DNA of 10,653 nt from Monoraphidium neglectum (Eukaryota > Chlorophyta > Chlorophyceae > Sphaeropleales > Selenastraceae): NCBI RefSeq assembly GCF_000611645.1, contig NW_014011567.1:1-10653 (forward strand). Reading direction: 5' to 3'. The notes under the pieces were generated by a model. That model was not told the DNA's origin. It searched no databases and was given only the letters and a program-made list of their open reading frames with translations. This document shows positions 1 to 7,331 of this stretch, one piece after another (position 1 is the stretch's first letter; every line of letters begins with the position of its first letter). The position numbers and the translations under genes are program-made.

Positions 1-1238
1 CGGCCCACCCTGACGTTTACCTCGCTGCTTTGTAGAGGTGCAACATGCAAAGGTCACACGGCACAGAATGCGCCAGGGGACTATCAATGTTTGACGGTGT
101 GCTCAGTGAGCGAAACCCTACGTGGCAACACGCGCTGTGCCCCTCATGGACTTTGAAGGACAGTGGATTACGTGCTTCACTTACCCAAGCGCTCTTCGTA
201 CAACCGCATCTTGCATCATAGCACGAAATTTGGCTTGGCAAGTGCATACATGGCGCGCATCGAGGCCAATGCGCGGAGGGCCAGCCTCGACAACAGAGTT
301 GGGTGGACACACACAGAGTGTTTGTGGTGGAGGTGCTTAGGGGTTGCTTGGTGCAGTACAGCGAACCTGCAGCTGCAACGCATGTACAACAGTGAGGGCA
401 CTCTGGCACTTGGGATACGGGCACGGCAAAAACTTGGTTGAGAGCTGATATGGCAAAAAGCAAAGGTGTACAGTAAGGGGCAAATACACGCAGGGGATGC
501 ACGTATCAGGGCAGGGTTAAGCCTGGCGGTCCAAGTGCAAGGTACCGTGCGTGAGAGGTTGAGGATAGGGGCGACTGCTGCCGTGTGTTGAGCTGTGGTT
601 TGGGGAGTGGGGTGGTTGAATGAGCGGTACGGCTTCGAACGACCTTTGATTGCTGCCGAGGCCTGCAACCCGTCACGGTTAGCGGCGATAGCGCCCACAT
701 GCTGTCTCGATTTCCATTTGACGGCAGCACAGCCATTTGTGCCACAAGGCCAGTGCCCATGCCTGCAATCCGCGCGCGGTGTGCAACCCATGGACAGCGA
801 GGCACGCACCGAAGCCGTGCCACACACTGGCAAAGAGCACACTCGCCACCTTCAACGAAGTTATCTCACATCAACCGTATAACCGCAAGCTTACGTTGGC
901 AAAAACATAGTACTCTTGGTGGCGGCCTGTGATCGCCCTCTTGCACTCAATGAGGGAGAACCCCGCAGGAGCGTGCGTGTGGCGATTGGTGGGCTCGCAG
1001 CAAGCAGCCCCCGCCCCAGTTGCAAGGCTGCGGTCCTGGCGGCTGAGACACCGCCGATGGGATTTGGTTCTGGCATCCACAACATGCAGGCTGGACGCAC
1101 AGTTGTGCGGCCAAGTAAGAATTGGGTGAAAGCATGCACCACTCACGCACATTGGTGTGCCCGGTCCTCTTGTGCTTGCCACATCAGACACAGTGGGTGC
1201 ATGGTTGACCTGGAAACCAGCATCAAGCCACATGCGCT
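1..1238. other. Non-coding stretch downstream of the minus-strand gene; no gene supported
   Basis: Several open frames of 60-250 codons exist on both strands here, but none shows a recognisable domain, and the largest (minus, about 17-502 and 216-842) are Cys/His-rich and low-complexity, as expected of translated GC-rich non-coding DNA. The right part is probably the 3' UTR of the gene ending at 1239. I found no minus-strand TGTAA (TTACA on the plus strand) between 1 and 1238, so the poly(A) site of that gene is not located. No tRNA, rRNA or terminal inverted repeat was seen. Confidence 0.55.
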
Positions 1239-4200
1239 TCACCGATGACGTGGGAAGGCGAGATGAAAGTGGAAGGACCAGCTCAGCTGCACCGCAGCAG
1301 GCACCGCCGCCACCCGGGCCGCCCACGCGCGCGCCGGCGCTGCGGCGGCGTCGACCAGGCGCGCTGCAGCATCCGCACCATGGGGCTCGAGCAGCGCGGC
1401 CGCAACCGCGTGCACGCTGCGGGCGGCCATGCCACCTCGCACCGCGGCCCACACCAGACGCTCGGCCAGCGGCTGGCCCCCTGTGTTGCTGGTGGACTGG
1501 TGGGGGCGCTGCTCTGCATGCGGGACCGCGTCTGTCGTGGCACTGTCTGTAGGCAGCCGTGGCAGAGCTCGGTCCAGCGCCGCGGCCACCGCCTTCACCC
1601 TTTGAGGCTGAGCCAGCCTGTCCCAAGCAACGGCCAGCGCCGCCAGAGTGCCGGGTGACAGCACTGTGTCCATCAGTGACGCCACTGCCAACAAGTCCGC
1701 CGCCGGCCAGGGGGCAGGGAACGCGCCGCTTGCGGCATCCAACAGATCTGCACCTGCGACCGCGGGCGGCGGGCCTGCCGGCCTGGCAGCCTCAACACAG
1801 AGAGCTGTGCGCGCCTCAACATGTAGCCCTTGGCGCACGAGCGCCAGGCGCGCGCGTGCCGGGAGGTGCAGACCCGGCCGCACCAGCGCAGCTGCCGCAT
1901 CGATGGCGCGCCCGAGGCGCTCCGCGCTGGCCACACCGCCCAGCGCATCAAACCAGGCCGCCAGGCGCCAGGGTGGGAGTGCGGTCTCGAGGGCGGCCTC
2001 CCACTCAGCGGGAGCGGGGGTGCGGAACGCTGCGGCGGCGTGGCCTGCGCCCTGGCGCATCTGCTCCTCTGAGGGCAGGAGCCCCGCGAGCTGTGGCAGG
2101 GCGGTCGCAAGGGCGTCCAGGCGCTCAGGGGTCAGGGCCTGCAGGCACAGCGTTAGTTGAGGGTTTGCTGAGCGGGCCCACGGGGGACCTGCGTGCGCAT
2201 CGCCAGTCACTGTAGGTCGGCCGGCTTGCTGGCAGAGGCCCGATTGTTGAGCTTGCCGAGAGAACTCCAGAAGACAAAGCAACACGGGGGCCGCTGACAC
2301 GTTGGTAAGCTTGCAGCCCCCTGACCAGCGAGTGTGAACCGGATACCCTGCAGGGCGGTGCATCAACGCAGGCGCGGCCCCTCACCTCAACGAGGGCCCC
2401 CACACTGCGCTCCAGCCGCCGCGGCGGCATCACTGCCAGCGCAGCGCGCCCCCCGTACGCTACGCGCTCCTCCGTGATTCCCCCAACCAGCGCCGCCGCC
2501 ACCTCAGCCACGAGCTGCGCGGGCACGGCGCGCTCCAAGCTGTCCAGGGTGCGCAGTAGTGCAGGGCGCGCGCCTCCTGGCAGTGCGGCCGCGCGGGCAA
2601 TGATGTCACGCAGTGTAGGCAGTGCGTCTGGCAGGCATGCCTCCACTGCATCCAGGTAGCTGCGGGCATTAATGTTTTGTGGGGGGAGGTTGAGCCAGGC
2701 AGGGCCTTCGGGGTGCGTGGACTCAATGTGTTGCACACGGAATGCGACCAGATTCAGATCGGTTTCAGGAGGGGTGTGCAGCAGGTGTGTTGTGAGGGGG
2801 GAGTGAAGATTGCCTGGTGTCGGTGCTCAGCTTCAGTCGAGCTGTGGTTGCTGGCAGTAAACCTTTATAAAACTGGCCCCATCCTCGCGCCGGCGCCGCC
2901 AGCGCCAACCACCTGGGCTCAAACCCGACCGCCCACCAAAACCCTGCCCTTGCGCGCCCCACCGACGCACCCGTCGATGCGCTCTGGCGTCCAGAACGTG
3001 CGCAGCGCCATGACCAGCTGGTTCACAGCGCACTGCGGCGTCGCGCCCTCCCGGCCCGCCTGCGCGTCCGCCGCCGCGGCCCGCGCGCTGGCGGCCAGCA
3101 GGTCGTCCCACACCGCGTCCATTGTGGCCGTGGGGTCACCCAGCAGGTCTAGGGTGGAGGTGGGCGTGCCCAGCGCCGACTCAATAGTGGCCGCGGGCGC
3201 TCCCACCGCCGCCAGGCCGCCGTCCCAGGTGGCGACGGGGGACCCGCCGCGGCTCTTGGCAAGCCGCCGCGCGTCCCTCCAGCCGCGCCGGTGTGCCTCG
3301 ATGCCCCACTTCCCGCCGCGGCTGTTGGCAGCGACATACTCCCCATCAGGGGACGCCGGCCGCCCGGCGCGGCGGCGGCGCACGGCGCACGGCGTGAGGA
3401 CCGCCGCGGCGACATCCGCTGCCGCCGCGAGGCGGCCGGGCGTGAGGGCGTCCCTTGAGAGCGCGTCGAGCCAGGCCACCGCGTCTGCGTCGACCAGGGA
3501 CTCCATTGCGTCCATGACTGTGTAGACGGCCGTGTGGCGGTCAATGTGGTCCAAGGTGGCCACCATCCAGCAGAGGTCATCCTTTTTTTGGGGGGGGGGG
3601 GAGGTAATGGGCACGTGTGGCAGGTGTGAGGAAGATGACGCGAATGGTTGGGGGTTTTGGTGCGTAGGGGAACGTGGCCTGTAGCTGATGTGGATGCCGG
3701 GCTGGCTGGTGAAGGGGCGCAGTGGACACAAAGTGCTGTGCTGGCTTGCAACCAGGCGGCAAGAACAAAACGTCCCAGGAATGAGAATGGGTTGACTCTG
3801 GGCCCACAGACAAGCAGTCGACCCTCTGGGGGTCCACACAGGGCTGGCAGCGAGAGGATGGCCTCGACGGCAGAGGGTGCATTGGGTGCCACTGATATCA
3901 AAGTTGGTGTGTGTGCAGACTCCAGCTTCGGTAAAGTTCTGGACCTCCCACCACCACCCCACCCCCACCTCTCCCAGTGCGTTGTCCACGGCGTCGATGA
4001 CGCCCCTCACGGCGCGCCCCAGCTCGGGCTCGCGCTGCATCATGGCCGCGCCCTCGCGGTGGGACAGCAACGCGCCAACGAGGCCGGCCTGCCAGAGAGG
4101 GTATGTATGGGGCAGGGTCGAAGGTGTTTTTTGGGGGGGGGGGCTGACAGCAGCAGGTGAGTCTCTCTAGGGGCAGACTGAGAGAATTGGGATGTATTCT

Positions 4201-5239
4201 GTGGGACAGGAAGGCAGCATGCACGCTGGAGGCCTACCGCGCGAGTCAATTCAAAACAATTGTCAATTTGCGAGGGATGATACCAGAAATCACTGTCGTG
4301 ATTGTGGGAATTGGAAGAGTCTGGGGTCAGCCCAGCTGTTGGCTATTGTCCGCACACTGCCCTTCCCGTCGCTGTCTGCACCGCCTTGCTGTGTCCCCTA
4401 ACCTTGCACATCCACTCTGCCCCGCGTACACACACATACACACACTCACCACCCAGGGCCTGTTGATGAAGGACCGCCAGTCGTCGCGCAGGAAGGGCCT
4501 CTGGTCAACCAGCTGGTTGAAGCGCTGGGAGGAGGGGGCGGCGGCACGGGTAGCAAGCGTGAGCAAGCCTGGTGCAGGGGCACCGTGAGGGTGGCCGCTG
4601 CGGCCGGCGGCCTCGCTGCAGGTGCCCACACCCGGCAACCAACTGCTGTACACAGGTAGCGAATCGTGCAGCTCTCCACCCAGATGAAACAGCCGAAGAA
4701 ATGCGTGGTCTTCTTCGGCGCTGAGGATGCATTACTACGCATACCCACTAAATGAGAGTGGCTGTACCACGTCCCCAATGGTTTGTCAACCCACGCACTC
4801 CCAACGAGCTGGCTGCTAGTATTGGGGACCATGCGCATTCGTTCTGTACAGGGGGTTGTACACCACCTTCAAAACCAGACACCCCCACCGGACCCCATCT
4901 GCCTGCCTTGAAGGACGAGGTTTCCTGGATGAGCTCCAGCACCGTGGGACAGGGCGCAGAAAGCAGCGGCGTGGCCGGCAGCGAGGCGGGCACCGACGCT
5001 GGCGGCGGCGGCAAGGCGGGCGCCGCTGGCGCGGCTGCCAGCAGCGCGCATACTGGCTGCAGCTTGACTTCTTGCTCGTGCGTGTCAACGAAGGACACGC
5101 CGCGGGTGGCGTCATGGGTGGCCCGGCGCGGGACCACTGCCTTGGCGCGACATCGCCATGCTGACCTGGAACGGTGTTCACCACCCGTCGTGACTGGGGT
5201 TGCCGCCGTCCCCCAGGGCAGCAACACACTAGAGTTCAT
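1239..5239 (-). CDS. Six-exon gene for an unrecognised 776-aa helical-repeat protein, probably organelle-targeted
   Basis: I do not recognise this family. Exons in gene order are 5239-4889, 4524-4450, 4088-3969, 3581-2971, 2659-2386 and 2138-1239. Their sum is 2331 nt, and every GT-AG junction keeps the frame. The start is the first ATG after an in-frame TGA about 45 nt upstream. Residues 1-40 are rich in Ser, Thr, Ala and Arg with a single acidic residue, like a plastid or mitochondrial transit peptide. Residues 60-100 are an Ala/Pro-rich linker. Residues 118-245 look helical. A basic insert with an RRRR run, Gly and Trp spans about 249-300. Three short repeats follow at 311-341, then an Ala/Leu-rich helical array from about 375 to 667, a polar linker (670-700) and a last helical segment. 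Periodic P-x-[R/E]-L helix starts suggest an alpha-alpha superhelix, so a scaffold or RNA-binding role is possible but unproven. The exon 1 donor and the terminal exon are the least certain parts. Confidence 0.72.
2152..2156 (-). promoter_or_regulatory. Branch-point-like CTAAC before the last exon of the unknown gene
   Basis: On the minus strand the last intron (2385-2139) ends with CTAAC, then TGCCTGCAG. The motif lies about 14-18 nt from the AG and matches the eukaryotic branch-point consensus. It supports the acceptor at 2139/2138, which is also the one that keeps phase 0 with the GAG|GTGAGG donor at 2386/2385. Confidence 0.6.
3583..3602 (-). repeat. C-run followed by A-run directly at a 3' splice site
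   Basis: Read on the minus strand, intron 3 of the unknown gene ends in about a dozen C, then seven A, then G, and the coding exon begins at once (GAT GAC). The AG is formed by the last A of the run and the following G. This is unusual, since A-tracts seldom separate the polypyrimidine tract from the AG. A related C-run plus six A lies at 4127-4143, about 40 nt upstream of the acceptor of intron 2. Homopolymer length may be uncertain in the assembly. Confidence 0.7.
4127..4143 (-). repeat. Second C-run/A-run tract, in intron 2 of the unknown gene
   Basis: On the plus strand this is six T followed by about ten G. It has the same composition and order as the tract at 3583-3602. It lies inside intron 2 (4449-4089), upstream of the pyrimidine-rich acceptor CCTCTCTGGCAG at 4089, and could add to the polypyrimidine signal. 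Confidence 0.7.
4428..4449 (-). repeat. TG-rich microsatellite at the donor of intron 2 of the unknown gene
   Basis: The 5' splice site GTG|GTGAGT at 4450/4449 runs directly into a GTGTGTGTATGTGTGTGTAC tract on the minus strand (CA-rich on the plus strand). The tract offers several nearby GT dinucleotides, but only the first matches the full GTGAGT consensus and gives phase 0. Confidence 0.75.
4889..5239 (-). other. Exon 1 of the unknown gene, with transit-peptide-like N-terminus
   Basis: The exon starts at ATG 5239-5237, with an in-frame TGA upstream at about 5284-5282. Its first 40 residues contain many Ser, Thr, Ala and Arg and one Glu, and reach a Cys-Arg-Ala / Val-Pro-Arg-Arg-Ala stretch typical of transit-peptide cleavage regions. 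The next 40 residues read as ordinary protein (VSFVDTHEQEVKLQPV), followed by an Ala/Pro linker. The donor CCG|GTGGGG resembles that of exon 3. A GC donor at 4907/4906 (AAG|GCAGGC) would also keep the frame and would shorten the protein by six residues. Confidence 0.65.
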
Positions 5240-5397
5240 ACCCGTCTCAAATTGACCGCTGCACAACGTCCAGTTTCACTTTCTGGCTCTCAATGGCCCC
5301 TCTTGATCCGCATGTTTCATCTCGGGACTTGCCCGTGAGGGACGCACGAGGTCCTCTCAAATGTAGTGTGGGAAATATGTATGTCAATGGTCACTGT

Positions 5398-5415
5398 CGA
5401 TCACTTCGATCACAG
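5398..5415. repeat. Tandem 9-mer upstream of the unknown gene
   Basis: TCGATCACT is followed directly by TCGATCACA. The pair lies about 160 bp upstream of the minus-strand start codon, in its likely promoter region. It could be a paired transcription-factor site or chance. Confidence 0.5.
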
Positions 5416-5601
5416 TTCACCAGGCGCCTGCGGCGACCAGTAATTAGTGTGGCAGGAATACACATGCAACCATGCTTTTCAACATCCACACCCTGCTTGG
5501 GCGAGATTTAGCAAAGCTTACTGGATATATGAAACGTCCTGCTGGCAGCCCTGCTGGGGGAGGTGAACCAAGCAGCGAGAGAGGGGAACCGACCTGGTTG
5601 T

Positions 5602-5621
5602 TGCTGTGGTATGACACAGCA
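5602..5621. repeat. Inverted repeat with 7-bp arms and 6-nt loop
   Basis: TGCTGTG, a six-base loop, then CACAGCA: a perfect match of both arms. It is the leftmost of three hairpin-forming sequences within about 150 bp (with 5708-5736 and 5740-5754). Confidence 0.7.
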
Positions 5622-5707
5622 GACGGCCCACTGCTGCCGTGTGTCTCGCGCCCGCGTTCGGCCAAGACTTCGTGCTGCGATGCCCAAATTTCTGATTACA
5701 CCGGCCT

Positions 5708-5736
5708 TGCGTTATCTCATGTCATGAGATAACGCA
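5708..5736. repeat. Perfect 29-bp palindrome (14-bp arms, 1-nt centre)
   Basis: TGCGTTATCTCATG, a central T, then CATGAGATAACGCA: both arms match over all 14 bases. It is far longer than expected by chance in a window of this size. It lies in the interval between the divergent genes and is followed three bases later by a second palindrome. Possible roles include a dimeric protein-binding site, a cruciform, a hairpin in an untranslated transcript, or the remnant of a small inverted-repeat element. The sequence does not decide between these. Confidence 0.95.
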
Positions 5737-5739
5737 GCC

Positions 5740-5754
5740 AGTGGCAGTGCCACT
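5740..5754. repeat. Perfect 15-bp palindrome adjacent to the 29-bp one
   Basis: AGTGGCA, a central G, then TGCCACT: 7-bp arms around one base, the same odd-length design as the palindrome at 5708-5736, only three bases away. Confidence 0.9.
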
Positions 5755-6362
5755 ACAGCACAACTTGCAGCTCTTGGCTTGTCAGTGACTACTCGCCCTT
5801 AGCTGCACAACAGTGACTAAAGCACGACACTGAAACGGCCCAAAAACGCCACACAAAGGCCAAAGCCAGATGATTTTTCAGGTGAATATGGTCGGATTTT
5901 GAACAAGAACTGATGCCCAAGTCGCAGAACCACAAGCACCGGCGAGTCCTGCTTACGAAAGCTGAGCACGATTCAGCAGCCGCCCTGCTGGACCCCGCCG
6001 TGGTGCAGACTGTGGTGGGCCGCCCCTGCACACATAATGGGGAATTGTAAGAGAGCCTAAAACAACCATTGTTTTGCCGATGCAGCCGGCAGTGGCGCGC
6101 TGCAGAAACTTGCGCTCTCCTTATGCACACCACCTGGGCTCAAGTTACGAGCACACCCCGCCTCCCTGAGTCACTGATGCATGCGTTGTTCCTCTGCCGT
6201 TCCTCCGAACCTGCCGCAGCGGCTTACCAAGGACATTGTAGCTTGTCCTCTAGGTCTCGCTTGGTCCCGGAACCGTCGTGCCCAAACATTTGTGACATGA
6301 TTAGTTGCGTTTTGTGATTAATATAGCACATTGATCTGAGTGTGCGGTTCACAGGGCGGCCG

Positions 6363-6427
6363 CATGAGGACCACCCAAGCTCCTCATGTTGCTTGCCGAT
6401 GCGTGGTAACGGCCCTCTGGCAGGCAA
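6363..6427. repeat. Two back-to-back hairpin-forming inverted repeats
   Basis: The first hairpin pairs CATGAGGA (6363-6370) with TCCTCATG (6381-6388) across a 10-nt loop. The second starts on the next base and pairs TTGCTTGCC (6389-6397) with GGCAGGCAA (6419-6427), with one G-U type mismatch, across a 21-nt loop. Adjacent stems could reflect a structured RNA, but I see no H-box, C/D box or other family hallmark, so no RNA class is assigned. Confidence 0.55.
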
Positions 6428-6529
6428 TCTTATGTGACAACACGACGAGTGTGTGTGCAAAGATGTAGGCTCTGTGCACATGAACCTGCCGGGTGGATTA
6501 TGCAGACTTGAGCATGGGGAACAATGACG

Positions 6530-6543
6530 CTCGGCATGCCGAG
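6530..6543. repeat. 14-bp perfect palindrome
   Basis: CTCGGCATGCCGAG equals its own reverse complement. It lies in the interval upstream of ARL8. It could be a dimeric protein-binding site; no function is visible. Confidence 0.85.
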
Positions 6544-7102
6544 TGCCATTGCACCGCCACCATTCATCCAGCACACCCCAAGCATCGACAGCAGGGCTTC
6601 CGTACGCAGCAGACTTGCACGTGTGCGTCAAGCTTCCGGCTAGATGGAAACTGAAGTGAAAAGCACGGGTGCATCAACCTGCGGTCCTGTCGACACGGCG
6701 CTTGCAACATACACATGATGGCGCCACAGCTCCAACAACCGCAAATGTTCAGCCTTGCACTTGATATGCATTTACATGTGTGCTGCATGTGCAAGCAGCC
6801 CTGGTCAAAAGGCTGTCGCGCCGCACACATCCATTCCGCTACAAGCCACCTGAGACTGTTGCCAGTTGTTTGAAACCGTTCTTGAGCACAGAGCACCAAC
6901 ATCGCAGCAAGGATTCCCAAGCAGCAACGATTGTGAAGCAACCCAGAAGAACAGCTTCATAAACATTTTATAGCAAACTGTATCCCCGTGCATTCCATAG
7001 CTTGCAGCCTGCGTTCGGGCGTCCAGGTGACGCCTTGGATCATTTGACCAGCCACTCCGTGCTGAAGGCAGCAGAGGGCGGCTCATATGCCGGCCCAGTA
7101 AT

Positions 7103-7110
7103 TATAAATA
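7103..7110 (+). promoter_or_regulatory. TATA box, candidate ARL8 promoter
   Basis: TATAAATA is a full match to the TATA consensus, 222 bp upstream of the ARL8 start codon. If used, transcription would begin around 7130-7145, giving a 5' UTR of about 190-200 nt. It is the best TATA match I noticed in the intergenic interval. The start site is inferred, not observed. Confidence 0.55.
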
Positions 7111-7170
7111 CTTCGCCAGCAATTTCGAAAACTTACCACTTTTGGCTGCCATTTTCACGCATCCACCTGC

Positions 7171-7239
7171 ATGGGGGCAACCCGAACTTTATCACCGAGC
7201 ACTTTCGTCCCACCCAGCCGCGCGCACACATTTGATTGA
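7171..7239 (+). other. Short upstream ORF (22 codons) in the predicted ARL8 5' leader
   Basis: ATG at 7171 opens a 22-codon frame ending at TGA 7237-7239, 92 nt before the ARL8 ATG and out of frame with it. If transcription starts near the TATA box at 7103, ribosomes would meet this ATG first. The context before this ATG (CTGC) is weaker than that of the ARL8 ATG (CAAG, A at -3). It could lower ARL8 translation. This depends entirely on the start site. Confidence 0.35.
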
Positions 7240-7331
7240 CAAATCAATAAAACAACAGCCTGTAAGATAGACATTACGCGAGCAGCGGTGATCTCGTGCA
7301 ACCCACAACAGCTGCAGCAACCCTTGCCAAG

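Larger units (their letters stand above)
5240..7331. other. 2.1 kb interval between divergent genes; no convincing gene
   Basis: Open frames here (for example plus 5472-5732, minus 5789-6133, minus 6224-6631, minus 6564-6941) reach at most about 135 codons, show no recognisable domain, and lack the Ala/Leu/Arg-rich, GC3-biased look of the real exons. By eye the interval is less GC-rich than its flanks. It must hold the promoters of the minus gene (ATG 5239) and of ARL8 (ATG 7332). It contains several perfect inverted repeats, listed separately. TGTAA occurs at 6046 on the plus strand, and its complement at 5696 and 6772, so an unrecognised non-coding transcript cannot be excluded. I saw no tRNA B-box, snRNA or snoRNA signature. 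Confidence 0.6.

Noticed and set aside
17..842. Long minus-strand open frames (161 and 208 codons)
   Set aside because: Cys/His/Ser-rich, low-complexity translations without a domain; they overlap each other in different frames and have no codon-use resemblance to the real exons.
871..1626. Minus-strand open frame of 251 codons overlapping the last exon of the unknown gene
   Set aside because: It runs out of frame with the exon that is supported by the branch point and phase-consistent splicing; its Gly/Arg-rich stretch is the shadow of the Ala-rich frame.
1559..3525. Plus-strand open frames of 170-282 codons
   Set aside because: They are antisense to the exons of the minus-strand gene and arise from the stop-poor antisense frames of GC-rich coding DNA; the translations are Pro/Arg/Ala-rich without motifs.
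4600..4838. Possible extra exon of the minus gene (frame reading HFFGCFIWVESC)
   Set aside because: It has no needed place in the phase-consistent model, is followed by a low-complexity frame, and has less biased base use; more likely intron 1.
5472..5732. Plus-strand ORF of 86 codons
   Set aside because: No recognisable domain or splice partners, and its end runs through the 29-bp palindrome, which is better explained as non-coding DNA.
6363..6440. H/ACA-type snoRNA
   Set aside because: Two adjacent stems are present, but there is no H-box between them and the stems are short; not supportable.
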